In this document: positions 54,625 through 63,471 of the stretch, in pieces
How positions within the stretch are numbered: the stretch's first letter is position 1
Layout of the letters: each line of letters starts with the position of its first letter
Source: Planctomycetota bacterium
GTDB taxonomy: Bacteria; Planctomycetota; UBA1135; GCA-002686595
Assembly (NCBI GenBank): GCA_021413885.1
Contig: JAIOPM010000032.1
Span: forward strand, 108,741-172,740
Direction: 5' to 3'
Length of the DNA stretch: 64,000 nt
The notes under the pieces: generated by a model
Seen by the model: the letters and a program-made list of their open reading frames with translations, nothing else
Databases searched by the model: none
What the model was told of the DNA's origin: nothing
Position numbers and translations under genes: made by a program

Positions 54625-57318
54625 ATGCACCCCACGACCCGTTTCGTCTTCACCACCACGTTGCTCGGCGCCGCGTGGACCTTTCCCGCGCACGCCCAAG
54701 TCACGTCGGCGGCGTACGACGTGCGCCTGGCGGCGAACACGGGCATGACCACCGGCGACGGCGTCGTGCTCGCCGACATCGACACGCAACTCTCGATCAA
54801 CGACAAGGGCGAGATCGCGTTCACCGGTGTCGACGCGGGAGGCAGCAAGGCGTTCGCGATCCGCAACGGCGTCACGAAGGGCATCACGTTCTTCAGCGCG
54901 ACGCGCGTCTTCAACGGAGCCGCGATCAACAACGCCTCGCCGATCGCCCAGGTCGCGACGCGCGATCGCTTCGCCGGCGCGCCGCCGCTCACTTTCGAGC
55001 GCAAGTGGCCGGTCGACGGTTCGCAAGCGTTGGTCAAGGTCGGCGAGTCGCCCGACGACTTCGATTCGGGGCTCTTGTTCGTCGACCTCAACGATTCCGG
55101 CGTGATGGCGTTCACGGCGCTGACCGCGGGCTCGTCGTTGACGACGCTCTTCGCCGGGAGCTCGCAACCGCCGACTTCGTTGGTCTCGTTCCCCGGGGTG
55201 CAGACGATCCGGCCGCAGATCTCGAACGACGGCCGCGTCGTCTGTCGCGATCACCTCGGCCGCATCCGCACGTTCCCGTTCCCGGCGGGCTCGCCGACGA
55301 CGATCGCGGATTCCGTGAACGGCTTCACCGTCACCGGCACGCAGCCCGGGATCTCGTCCGACGGCAACGTCGTCGCGTTCTTCGGCAACCGCGGCAACGG
55401 CGAGGGCATCTTCGCTTCGTTCTCGAGCCCGTTCGGCACGCAGCTCGTGCGCATCGCGGGCGAAGGTTTGGACGGCTTCACCGACTTCGACGACAACGAT
55501 CGCGTCGGCGTGACGAGCCAGGGCGTGCTGCCGAGCGTGCAAGGGACGACGGTGGTGTTCGACGGCACGAACGCGGGCAAAGCGGGCGTCTACACGGTCA
55601 CGTTCAGCGTGTTCGACGTCGGAGGCTCGCTCAACTTCCTCATGGGCGCGCCGAAGTTCGTCGCGGGAACCGGCTCCGCCGTTTCGAACGTCACGGTCAG
55701 CGGCGGGACGACGCAGGCGCTCACGAAGACGATCTCGAGCGTCTCGCTCTACGACCCGATCGCGAACAACGGGACCCTCGCGTTCCACGCGAGCTTCAAC
55801 GACGGGAGCGAAGGCATCGTGCGCGCGAAGCCGGAGGTCGACACCGACGGTGACGGGCTCTACGACTCGTGGGAGACGACCGGCCTCGACTTCGACGGCA
55901 ACGGAGTGATCGATCTCGACCTCGCGGCGCTCGGCGCGAAGCCCGACCACAAGGACGTGTTCGTCGAGGTGGACGGGATGGTCGCGCGCGCGCCGCTGCC
56001 CGCGGTGCTCGATCGCGTGGTGCTCGCGTTCTCGCTCGCGCCGAATGCGCTGGTCAACAATCCCGACGGCCAGGACGGCGTCACGCTGCACTACCAGCTC
56101 GATGCGACCACGCTGCCGATCGTGAACTTCCCGAGTCCGTGGATCGAGTTCGACGCGTTGAAGGCGGCGCAGTTCGGCACCGCGACCGAACGTCTCTCCG
56201 CCAACGCCGCGAACATCCTCGGAGCGAAGCGCTTGGCCTTCCGCTACTGCATCTTCGGCGACCAGATCATGAACACCGGCTTCTCCGGCATCGCCGAACT
56301 TCCCGGCAACGACTTCATCGTGTCGCTCGGGACCTTCACGATCGCGGGCGGCACCGACGATCAGCAGGCGGCGACGTTCATGCACGAGTTGGGGCACACG
56401 CTCAACCTCGGCCACGGCGGCAGCGACGGCGTGAACTTCAAGCCCAACTATCACAGCATCATGAGCTACACGTGGCAGATGCCGAAGCCGTTCCTGCCCG
56501 ACTGGGGCCTCGTGTACTCCGTCCGCGCGTTCAACACGCTCGACGAGGCGAACCTCGACGAGCACGTCGGGATCGGCGGGACCGCCGGCGTGCTGACGTG
56601 GGTCGGGCCTCCGGGACCGATCGGCGGCGGACGATTCCTCGACGAAGCCCGCAAGGCGAACTGGGACGGCGACGGCACTCCGAACGAGGTCGGCGTGACC
56701 GCCGATCTCAGCCGAGTCTCCACCCCCAAAGCCGCGGGGATCCAGCAGCTCGATCCGTTCGTCGACTGGCCCGCGCTGCAGTACGACTTCCGCGGCAGCC
56801 CCGACTTCGCCGACGGCGATCACGCGACGTCGAACAACGTGATCGAGATCACGTCGGCCGAACACGCGCAGGACGAAGCGAGCTGCCCGACGCCGACGAC
56901 GTATTGCACGGCGAAGGTCAATTCGCAGGGCTGCACGCCGAGCCTCACCTTCAGCGGGAGCACGAGCCTCTCCGGCCCCGACGATTTCGTCGTGCGCGTC
57001 GATCAGGTGCTCAACCACACGCGCGGCGTGATCCTGTGGAGCAAGCAGTCGGCGATCCAACCGTTCGGCGGCGGCTTCCTCTGCGTCGTCGGTCCGAAGT
57101 TGCGCTCGCTGCCGATCGGCAAGTCGGGCGGCACGCCGCCGCCGACGATCGATTGCTCCGGCAGCTACACCGCGCCCTTCACGCACGCCTACATGTCGAG
57201 CAAGGGCATCGCGGCCGGCGAAGTGATCTACGCGCAGTGTTGGAGTCGCGATCGGGGCTTTCAGAAGCCGGATGACATCGGACTCAGTGAAGGCCTCGCG
57301 TTCTACGTCTGTCCGTAA
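54625..57318 (+). CDS. Secreted metzincin-like protein with C-terminal SGPDDFV module
   Basis: 897 residues. Signal peptide MHPTTRFVFTTTLLGAAWTF, cleaving after AHA. The first 370 residues are repeat beta-strands of the type IAFTGVDAGGSKAFAIRNG and VMAFTALTAGSSLTTLFAGS. A Ca-binding-like DTDGDGLYDSWE lies near 410. The zinc site HELGHTLNLGH is at 587-597, with Asn at the third-last position before the last His where metzincins have Gly, followed by a Met-turn-like SIMSYTW. The C-terminal 140 residues (YCTAKVNSQGCTPS, SLSGPDDFVV, DCSGSYTAPF, YAQCW, AFYVCP) match the modules at 31997 and 63863. Likely an extracellular protease. A palindromic repeat follows directly after the stop. Confidence 0.82.
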   Translation: MHPTTRFVFTTTLLGAAWTFPAHAQVTSAAYDVRLAANTGMTTGDGVVLADIDTQLSINDKGEIAFTGVDAGGSKAFAIRNGVTKGITFFSATRVFNGAAINNASPIAQVATRDRFAGAPPLTFERKWPVDGSQALVKVGESPDDFDSGLLFVDLNDSGVMAFTALTAGSSLTTLFAGSSQPPTSLVSFPGVQTIRPQISNDGRVVCRDHLGRIRTFPFPAGSPTTIADSVNGFTVTGTQPGISSDGNVVAFFGNRGNGEGIFASFSSPFGTQLVRIAGEGLDGFTDFDDNDRVGVTSQGVLPSVQGTTVVFDGTNAGKAGVYTVTFSVFDVGGSLNFLMGAPKFVAGTGSAVSNVTVSGGTTQALTKTISSVSLYDPIANNGTLAFHASFNDGSEGIVRAKPEVDTDGDGLYDSWETTGLDFDGNGVIDLDLAALGAKPDHKDVFVEVDGMVARAPLPAVLDRVVLAFSLAPNALVNNPDGQDGVTLHYQLDATTLPIVNFPSPWIEFDALKAAQFGTATERLSANAANILGAKRLAFRYCIFGDQIMNTGFSGIAELPGNDFIVSLGTFTIAGGTDDQQAATFMHELGHTLNLGHGGSDGVNFKPNYHSIMSYTWQMPKPFLPDWGLVYSVRAFNTLDEANLDEHVGIGGTAGVLTWVGPPGPIGGGRFLDEARKANWDGDGTPNEVGVTADLSRVSTPKAAGIQQLDPFVDWPALQYDFRGSPDFADGDHATSNNVIEITSAEHAQDEASCPTPTTYCTAKVNSQGCTPSLTFSGSTSLSGPDDFVVRVDQVLNHTRGVILWSKQSAIQPFGGGFLCVVGPKLRSLPIGKSGGTPPPTIDCSGSYTAPFTHAYMSSKGIAAGEVIYAQCWSRDRGFQKPDDIGLSEGLAFYVCP

Positions 57319-57435
57319 ACGGACGTACGGAGCCAGCCTCAACTCCGCCGCTTTCGCGGGAGGGAAGCGCTTGCAGCAACTCCGAGTGTGGGGCCCGCGA
57401 AAACGGCGGAGTTGAGGCTGGCTCCGTACGTCCGT
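57319..57435. repeat. Long palindromic element, copy 2
   Basis: Arms 57319-57360 and 57394-57435 are 42-base inverted repeats with one mismatch and a 33-base loop. The core is TACGGAGCCAGCCTC, and the outer tip ACGGACG/CGTCCGT differs from the other copies. It starts at the base after the stop codon of the metzincin-like gene. Its loop is the reverse complement of the loop of copy 3, with one difference. Confidence 0.9.
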
Positions 57436-57438
57436 TCA

Positions 57439-58269
57439 TCAACGCTTCGTCGTCACGAGATCGGCCTCGCCGTCCTCGCTCACGAGACCGACTCCGGCCG
57501 CGTAGAACTTGCGCTCCGTCCACTTGCCCGCGACGTCGCCTTCCTTGACGACGAGCACGTGCTCGAACTTGCCCGCCGGAACGGTGATCGTCGCGTCGAC
57601 GGCTTCGACTTCGTCGAACTCCTCCGCGTCGGGCGGAGAGTTCTCGGGCTTGAAGCGGAAACCGACCGTCGGGTGCGCGGGCAGGAGCAAGCACGGCTCG
57701 CTCGCGTCGCGTCCGACGAGCCACGAGCCGCCGTGGCCCGCGACCTTGCCGCCCTTGTACTCATCGACGTCCTCGCCGAAGTACCAGACGTTGCCTTCGG
57801 CGTCCTGCGCGAAGTAGTTGCGCGAGATCTCGGCGAGTTCGCCGTCCTCGTACTCCTTCTCGGCGAGCACCAGGCATTCGACGCCGGCGACCGTCTGGGT
57901 CGTGTCCTGGACTTCGCGGACGATGTGGTCCTCTTCGCCCTTCAACTCGGCGTAGCGCACGGTCGAGAGCGGCAAGTACGGGTGCGAGATCGTCGCACTG
58001 AACTTCGCACCGTCGTGCAACGGGGTCGGGACGATGCAGAAGGCTGCAGGCTTCGCCACGGCGTGGCCCTCGTCGGCCTCGTCGGTTTCCTCTTCCATGC
58101 TCTCGGAGGCTTCGTCTTCCTCGTCGTCTTCTTCTTCCTCGACCGCCTCGCGGCGCTGACGGTGTTCGGAATCTCGGCGCTCGCGGTGCTCGTCCCGCGC
58201 GGACGAAACGCAGGACGCGACCGCGACCGAAAGCAGAGCGGCATGGAACGAACGGAACAATCGACTCAC
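57439..58269 (-). CDS. Acidic lipoprotein of unknown function
   Basis: 276 residues. Lipoprotein signal SRLFRSFHAALLSVAVASC with lipobox VASC. A highly acidic low-complexity stretch (EEEEDDEEDEASESM and more) spans about 45-70. The rest is beta-rich: FCIVPTPLHDGAKFSATIS, VAGVECLVLAEKEYEDG, NYFAQDAEGNVWYFGEDV, VTVPAGKFEHVLVVKEG. The NYFAQDAEGNVWYFGED phrase resembles extracytoplasmic domains of unknown function in other bacteria. GTG 58269 has GAGGAGA five bases upstream, a clear decision. Downstream partner of 58328 in a likely operon. Confidence 0.7.
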   Translation of the reverse strand: MSRLFRSFHAALLSVAVASCVSSARDEHRERRDSEHRQRREAVEEEEDDEEDEASESMEEETDEADEGHAVAKPAAFCIVPTPLHDGAKFSATISHPYLPLSTVRYAELKGEEDHIVREVQDTTQTVAGVECLVLAEKEYEDGELAEISRNYFAQDAEGNVWYFGEDVDEYKGGKVAGHGGSWLVGRDASEPCLLLPAHPTVGFRFKPENSPPDAEEFDEVEAVDATITVPAGKFEHVLVVKEGDVAGKWTERKFYAAGVGLVSEDGEADLVTTKR

Positions 58270-58327
58270 GGAATCTCCTCGCTGCAGGTGGAGCCGCGCT
58301 CGAAGCGCGGCGGGTTCGTGGGAAACG

Positions 58328-58999
58328 TCAACCGGTCGTGAACGCGCGCTCGACAATCGTGCGGTTGCCATCCGCTCCGATCGTTCCGATCTCGACGTGA
58401 GTGTCGGTGTTCGGCGCCAGGAAGTGTGACGGCACTTCGAACGACTTCGCGCCCGCGGGCAAGCGGATCTTCAGGCCGTCGGTCTCGCCTTGCTCGAGCA
58501 AGACGTCGATGCCGACCGCGCTCCCTTCGGCGCTCCAGCGAATCACGAGACCCTCGGTCGGCACGCCGACCGCGCCTTCGAGCGGAAACTCGACGCTCGC
58601 CGCGACCGGAAGCGCGTGCGACAACACCGCAGTGCCGAGCACCGACGAGCCGTCGGTTGCGCGACCGCGCATCAGGTACGTGCCCGGCGGATGTTCACCT
58701 CGAAATTCGTCGAAGGTCATCTCGCGCGACTCGACCGCGAAGCTCGACAACGCGAGCGTCGCGCCGTGTCCACCCTGGAGCCGCATCACCGGCGTGCCGC
58801 TCGGATCACGCACTTCGAGAGCCGCCAAGTCGGCGCCCTCGACGTCGGCTTCGACCATCAACGCGACCTCGTCGAGCGTCGCGTTGTACTCGATGCGCAG
58901 GCGCTCCTCCTTGAACGACAAGGTGCGCGTCGGCGTCATCGCCTGTGCATCGACGAATCCGAGTGCCAGCACCGCGCCACCGATCCAGAGCTTGTTCAT
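58328..58999 (-). CDS. Secreted protein of unknown function
   Basis: 223 residues. Signal peptide MNKLWIGGAVLALGFVDAQA. The mature beta-rich sequence has RLRIEYNATLDEVALMVEAD and a C-terminal Ig-like or fibronectin-like part (GVPTEGLVIRWSAEGSAVGI, VPSHFLAPNTDTHVEIGTIG). Possibly a two-domain binding protein. It precedes the acidic lipoprotein gene by 58 bases on the same strand. Confidence 0.68.
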   Translation of the reverse strand: MNKLWIGGAVLALGFVDAQAMTPTRTLSFKEERLRIEYNATLDEVALMVEADVEGADLAALEVRDPSGTPVMRLQGGHGATLALSSFAVESREMTFDEFRGEHPPGTYLMRGRATDGSSVLGTAVLSHALPVAASVEFPLEGAVGVPTEGLVIRWSAEGSAVGIDVLLEQGETDGLKIRLPAGAKSFEVPSHFLAPNTDTHVEIGTIGADGNRTIVERAFTTG

Positions 59000-59110
59000 A
59001 TAGGACCTCCAACGGACTGCCGCCGCTGCACGCCCGGCGAGGCGAAGGGCCTCGGATACGGACGTCCCTTCGAGCCTACCTGTTGCGGCGCGGCCAGGAT
59101 TACCGGTGGG

Positions 59111-60109
59111 TTATTCGCTTGAGCGGGCGCGCTCGAACCGCCGTTCCGCGCGGCGGCGGACGACGTCGAGGATGTTGTCCTGGATGCTCGCCATCACGCG
59201 ATCGGCCCAGGCACCCGCGTAGACGTTGAAGTGCGTCGAGACGCGCAAGCGGCTCTTCAGGTGGAGCACGACGCCGTTCGCGGTCTCCTCGATCTCGTAC
59301 TCGCCCTCGAGCACGTCGAAGTACGGCCCGCCGATCGTCACGTGCGGATCGAGCGTCGTCGGCGGGATCAACTCCTCTTGCGAATCGATGTCGAACGCGA
59401 GCGCATGCTTCGGCTCGAAGCGCGTGATGCGCTCGAGGAACAACACGCCGCCTTCGAAGCGCGCTTCCCGGACGCCGCCGAGTTCGCGCCGATCGACGAC
59501 CGCGGAGAGCGGCGCGGGGAAACCGATCGACGTGAAGAGCGCGGGCCGTCGTTCGTCGGCGCCGATCGTCGGGACTTCGACGATCTCCTCCCACACCGCG
59601 GCCGCGTCGGCGGAGATCGCGATGTCGGATTCGACGACGCGCATGTCGATCGGCGAGTCGAAACGATTCTCGATCGGCGCGACGACGAAAGGCAGGAGCA
59701 CGACGGCGTACATGCGCTTGTCGCCGCGTTCCGTCTCGCGGCGCACGCTCCACGTCATCACTCCGCCGAGGACGGAGAACACCAAGGCGATCGGCAGTGC
59801 GAAGACGATGCAGATCGCGCCCTCGACGCGCAGCAAGAGCGAGAGTCCGAGCGTCAGCGTCGTCGCCAGCGTCGGGAGGAGGAACGCATGCGCCAAACGC
59901 GGCTTGATCACGGGCAGGAGACTCAGGGCTCCGATGACTATCGGCACCACGCAAATGAATGCGAAGGTCATCACGCCGCCGACCATCGAATGCCGCGACG
60001 TCAAACGCATCGCGACACCGTAGAGTCCGCCGAACAGCACGCCCAACGCCACGCCGGCGAGCGGCGTGTACAGCCAATCTCGGAGCGAGGCGCGAGTCAC
60101 GGCGGACAT
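59111..60109 (-). CDS. Four-helix membrane protein with SRPBCC-like domain
   Basis: 332 residues. Four membrane helices lie at about 16-34, 44-68, 74-94 and 98-120 (PLAGVALGVLFGGLYGVAM and MTFAFICVVPIVIGALSLL among them). A C-terminal domain of about 190 residues follows: SDIAISADAAAVWEEIVEVP, LSAVVDRRELGGVREARFEGG, LFLERITRFEPKHALAFDID and YEIEETANGVVLHLKSRLRV. These are typical strands of START/SRPBCC polyketide-cyclase-like folds. Binds a hydrophobic ligand by fold; no function known. It sits inside the block bounded by palindromic copies 2 and 3. Confidence 0.75.
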   Translation of the reverse strand: MSAVTRASLRDWLYTPLAGVALGVLFGGLYGVAMRLTSRHSMVGGVMTFAFICVVPIVIGALSLLPVIKPRLAHAFLLPTLATTLTLGLSLLLRVEGAICIVFALPIALVFSVLGGVMTWSVRRETERGDKRMYAVVLLPFVVAPIENRFDSPIDMRVVESDIAISADAAAVWEEIVEVPTIGADERRPALFTSIGFPAPLSAVVDRRELGGVREARFEGGVLFLERITRFEPKHALAFDIDSQEELIPPTTLDPHVTIGGPYFDVLEGEYEIEETANGVVLHLKSRLRVSTHFNVYAGAWADRVMASIQDNILDVVRRRAERRFERARSSE

Positions 60110-60123
60110 TGCAGCGCACGACG

Positions 60124-60234
60124 GCAGTACGGAGCCAGCCTCAACTCCGCCGTTTTCGCGGGCCCCACGCTCGGAGTTGCTGCAAGCGCTTCCCTCCCGC
60201 GAAAACAGCGGAGTTGAGGCTGGCTCCGTACTGC
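60124..60234. repeat. Long palindromic element, copy 3
   Basis: Arms 60124-60162 and 60196-60234 are 39-base inverted repeats with one mismatch and a 33-base loop. Core TACGGAGCCAGCCTC, tip GCAG/CTGC. The loop is the reverse complement of the copy 2 loop with a single base difference, so the two copies lie in opposite orientation around three minus-strand genes. Confidence 0.9.
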
Positions 60235-60355
60235 GCGAGAAACACGACGACCAACGGCACGAGAAGGCGCGTGTCCTCTCTGTTCACGGCCGAACGAATC
60301 GCAACACGAGTCCGCCGATTTTGCGCCGTCGTCGAACCGCTCTAACCTTGCGCCC

Positions 60356-61393
60356 ATGTCCGGGCGCGAGAGTTGGCACGAGGAGAAGCAATCGGCCTAT
60401 CTCTACCGAGTCCTCGCCGAATCGGAGGGCGGCAACGCGCGCGCGAAGTTGTTCACGCAACTCGCCGAGAACGCGGAGAAGCAAGCCGGCATGTGGGCCG
60501 AGCGCCTGGCCAAGTCCGGAACTCCCGCGCCGCCCACGTTCACGCCGGAGACGCGCGCGAAGATCGCGGCGCGGTTGATCGGGGTCTTCGGCGGCGGCGC
60601 GATGAAGCCGATGCTCGCGGCACTCAAGGTGCGCGGGCTCTCGCTCTACTCGCTGCCGAGCTTGAGCTCCGGCCACGCTATGCCGACGACGCTCTCGCCC
60701 GAACGGCGCCACCGCGCGACGTCGAGCGGCGGAAGTTTGCGCGCCGCGGTCTTCGGCATGAACGACGGGCTCGTGTCGAACACGAGTTTGATCCTCGGCG
60801 TCGCCGGCGCGGCGGCGACCACGAACACGATCCTCGTCGCCGGCCTCGCGGGTCTGCTCGCCGGCGCGTTCTCGATGGCGGCGGGCGAGTACATCTCGGT
60901 GCTCTCGCAGCGCGAACTCTTCGAGCACCAGATCGCGCTCGAGAAGGCGGAGCTCGACGAGTATCCGGAAGAAGAGGCGGCGGAGCTCGCGCTCGTCTAC
61001 CGCGCGCGCGGTCTCGACGACGAGGAAGCGAAGCGCCTCGCCGATCGCGTGATGAGCGATCCGAAGAGTGCGCTCGACGCTCTCGCGCGTGAGGAGCTCG
61101 GCCTCGATCCCAACGACCTCGGTTCGCCGTGGGGTGCCGCGCTCTCGTCGTTCGCGGCGTTCGCGGCCGGCGCATCGATCCCGCTCGCGCCGTTCCTGTT
61201 CCTCGCGGGCGATCGCGCGGTCGTCGCGGCGGCGGTCGTCGCCGGCATCTCGCTGTTCGGCGTCGGCGCGACGCTCGCGCTCTTCACCAACCGCGGCGCG
61301 TTCGTGAGCGGGCTGCGCATGCTCGCGATCGGAACCCTCGCGGGCGGAGCGACGTGGCTCGTCGGTCGACTCTTCGGCGTCGGGCTCAGTTGA
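60356..61393 (+). CDS. VIT1/CCC1-family metal transporter with N-terminal ferritin-like domain
   Basis: 345 residues. The first 100 resemble a rubrerythrin-like helical domain (WHEEKQSAYLYRVLAESEGG, AENAEKQAGMWAERLA). From about 125: SSGGSLRAAVFGMNDGLVSN, helix ILVAGLAGLLAGAFSMAAGEY, cytoplasmic helix QIALEKAELDEYPEEEAAEL, and three C-terminal helices. This is the vacuolar-iron-transporter family that exports Fe2+/Mn2+. ATG 60356. It overlaps the convergent CPBP gene by eight bases. Confidence 0.9.
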   Translation: MSGRESWHEEKQSAYLYRVLAESEGGNARAKLFTQLAENAEKQAGMWAERLAKSGTPAPPTFTPETRAKIAARLIGVFGGGAMKPMLAALKVRGLSLYSLPSLSSGHAMPTTLSPERRHRATSSGGSLRAAVFGMNDGLVSNTSLILGVAGAAATTNTILVAGLAGLLAGAFSMAAGEYISVLSQRELFEHQIALEKAELDEYPEEEAAELALVYRARGLDDEEAKRLADRVMSDPKSALDALAREELGLDPNDLGSPWGAALSSFAAFAAGASIPLAPFLFLAGDRAVVAAAVVAGISLFGVGATLALFTNRGAFVSGLRMLAIGTLAGGATWLVGRLFGVGLS

Positions 61394-62069
61394 CGCCGAA
61401 GATCAAGCGCCACCCGATTGCGAGCAACGTCGCGTCGACCAACGCGTGGCTCGCCCACGCCGGCCACACCGATTCGTAGCGCGCGTAGAGCCACGACCAG
61501 AACGCGCCGGCGATGAACACACCGACCGACGCGACCAGCGCGAACGAGAGCCCGAACTGCGCGTTCAGGAGCAACGTGTGGTGCAGCGTGAAGGCCGCGG
61601 CGGAGAGTACGACGGCCGTCCCGCGCGACGCGAGCTTCGCGCAGTGCGAGTAGACGAACCAACGCCACGCGTACTCCTCGATCAAGGAGTTGAGGAGCAC
61701 GGTGTACGCCGCGATCGCGAAGTAGCTCCCGCGCTGGCCGATGCCGTTCGCGATCGCGAGCTCGCGCAACTTCGCGCCGTCGATCCAACGCCCGTGCGTC
61801 GCGATCCAGAACGCGAGCACCGCGAGCGAGAGCACGACGCCGCTCGCCACTCCGAACCCGAAGCCGCCGCGGCGCGCGGGTGAGAGGCTCAGGCGCCCGC
61901 CTTCGACGAAGAGCAGCCACAAGAGCGGCGCCGCGACGAAGAACACCTTGGTCGCGACCCAAACGCCCGCCCCGATCGGCCCCGGCGCGACGTACATCGA
62001 CGCGAGGACGCCGAGCGACGGCAGCGGAACGACGAGCAGCAACGCGGCGAGCGAACGACGACGGTCCAT
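61386..62069 (-). CDS. CPBP-family intramembrane metalloprotease
   Basis: 227 residues with seven or so membrane helices. The active-site pattern of the Abi/CPBP family is complete: LIEEYAWRWFVY (EExxxR), FTLHHTLLL (His) and WASHALVDA (His with Asp). Related to type II CAAX prenyl proteases and to bacteriocin self-immunity proteins; the target is unknown. ATG 62069. Convergent and overlapping with the VIT1 gene by eight bases. Confidence 0.88.
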   Translation of the reverse strand: MDRRRSLAALLLVVPLPSLGVLASMYVAPGPIGAGVWVATKVFFVAAPLLWLLFVEGGRLSLSPARRGGFGFGVASGVVLSLAVLAFWIATHGRWIDGAKLRELAIANGIGQRGSYFAIAAYTVLLNSLIEEYAWRWFVYSHCAKLASRGTAVVLSAAAFTLHHTLLLNAQFGLSFALVASVGVFIAGAFWSWLYARYESVWPAWASHALVDATLLAIGWRLIFGVN

Positions 62070-62232
62070 TCGAGCGCGAGCCTAGCGCGAAGACCGCCGC
62101 GCGCCGATCGAGTAACGTCGATCGAAGCGCTCCGTCCCGCGAAGCGACGCGGCGAACCCTCGCGCCTTCGGAATGCTCTCGCGGTCGCCGCGCAGAACCG
62201 CGAGACTGTTCCGACGCTCGCTCGTCCGCCCC

Positions 62233-63471
62233 ATGACGCTGACCTCGATCCTCTACACCCTCGGCAGCGCGCCGATGTTCGCGGCGCGGCCGTTCCTCGC
62301 GGCGTTCGTCACGGCGTTGCTCGCGCGCTTCGGTACGCACTTGCCGTGGCTCGGCGACAAGGAGGTGATGCAAGTCCTCTCCCACGCGCCGTCGTGGTTC
62401 ACCGGCAACCTCGCGCTCGGGATCTTCGGCGCGTTGGCGGTCGCGGAAGTCGCGTCGGCGAAGTCGGCCGAGCTGCGCGACCTGATGCACGAGTTCGACG
62501 CGCTGATGAAGAGCGTCGTCGCGTTGGTCGTCAGCCTCGCGATCCTCGATCCGGAAACGACGAAGGTCGTCAAGACGATCGACAAGCTCGGCGTGTTCGC
62601 GTGGAGCTTCTCCGCGCTCGCCGCGAGCACCGTGTTCGGCATGACGATCTTGCGCAACAAGGTCGTCGAGGTGCTGAAGGAGCTCGACGAGGACGACGAC
62701 ATCGGGTTGCAGACGTTGCTCAATTGGATCGAGAACATCTGGACGGTGATGGGGATCCTCTTCCTCGTCTTGCTGCCGATCGCGGCGGTCGTGTTGTCCG
62801 CGTTGACGGCCCTCGGGCTCTACGTCGCGCGCAAACGCGCCGAACGCAAAGAGGAGGAGAGCAAGGTTCCGTGCGCGACGTGCGGCACGCGCATCTTGCC
62901 GCACGCGACGTTGTGTCACTCGTGTCGCACGCCGCTCGCCGCGCCGCGCAAGGTCGGAGTGTTCGGCCAACCGAAGGCAGAGGCCGCGCCGGATCTCGCG
63001 TTGCATCGTTTCGAGCTCGTCGCGCGCAAACGTTGCCCCGATTGCGCGACGCGCCTGCAGAAACGCCAAGTACGCCAACCGTGCACGACGTGCGGACGCG
63101 TCACGTTCCGCGACGAAGCGGAGTTCGACGCGTACCTCGCGGCGCTGAATCGACGCCTGCCGCGCACGCTCGCGATCTGCACGCTCTTGAGCGCGGTGCC
63201 GTTGCTCGGCGTGATCCCCGGCGTCATCTACTACCGTCTCACGATGATCACCGGCGTGCGCGGTTACATCCCGCCGCTGCGCGGCTGCACGACGAAGTGG
63301 ATCGTGCGCATCGTCAACTGGGGCGTGATCGCGCTGCAACCGGTGCCGCTGCTCGGCGCGACGATCGTGCCGCTGATGGCGTGGTCGAACTACACGATCT
63401 ACAAACGCTCGCTCGCGGGCCGCGCGACGACTGAGTTCGCTACGGCGCAGATGAAGGAGCTCGGAGCCTGA
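62233..63471 (+). CDS. Zinc-ribbon membrane protein with DUF4126-like N-terminus
   Basis: 412 residues. The N-terminal half is DUF4126-like with helices LGSAPMFAARPFLAAFVTAL, LALGIFGALAVAEVASAKS and LMKSVVALVVSLAILDPETT, and a helix VMGILFLVLLPIAAVVLSAL near 175. Zinc ribbons follow: PCATCGTRILPHATLCHSC near 215 and CPDCATRLQ with PCTTCGR near 265-290. Further membrane segments close the protein (ICTLLSAVPLLGVIPGVIYY). Possibly a membrane protein with cytoplasmic metal-bound linker; role unknown. ATG 62233. Confidence 0.72.
   Translation: MTLTSILYTLGSAPMFAARPFLAAFVTALLARFGTHLPWLGDKEVMQVLSHAPSWFTGNLALGIFGALAVAEVASAKSAELRDLMHEFDALMKSVVALVVSLAILDPETTKVVKTIDKLGVFAWSFSALAASTVFGMTILRNKVVEVLKELDEDDDIGLQTLLNWIENIWTVMGILFLVLLPIAAVVLSALTALGLYVARKRAERKEEESKVPCATCGTRILPHATLCHSCRTPLAAPRKVGVFGQPKAEAAPDLALHRFELVARKRCPDCATRLQKRQVRQPCTTCGRVTFRDEAEFDAYLAALNRRLPRTLAICTLLSAVPLLGVIPGVIYYRLTMITGVRGYIPPLRGCTTKWIVRIVNWGVIALQPVPLLGATIVPLMAWSNYTIYKRSLAGRATTEFATAQMKELGA

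Noticed and set aside
54301..57342. 1013-residue minus-strand frame opposite the metzincin-like gene
   Set aside because: Its translation is low-complexity charged sequence; the plus strand has the signal peptide, zinc motif and C-terminal module.
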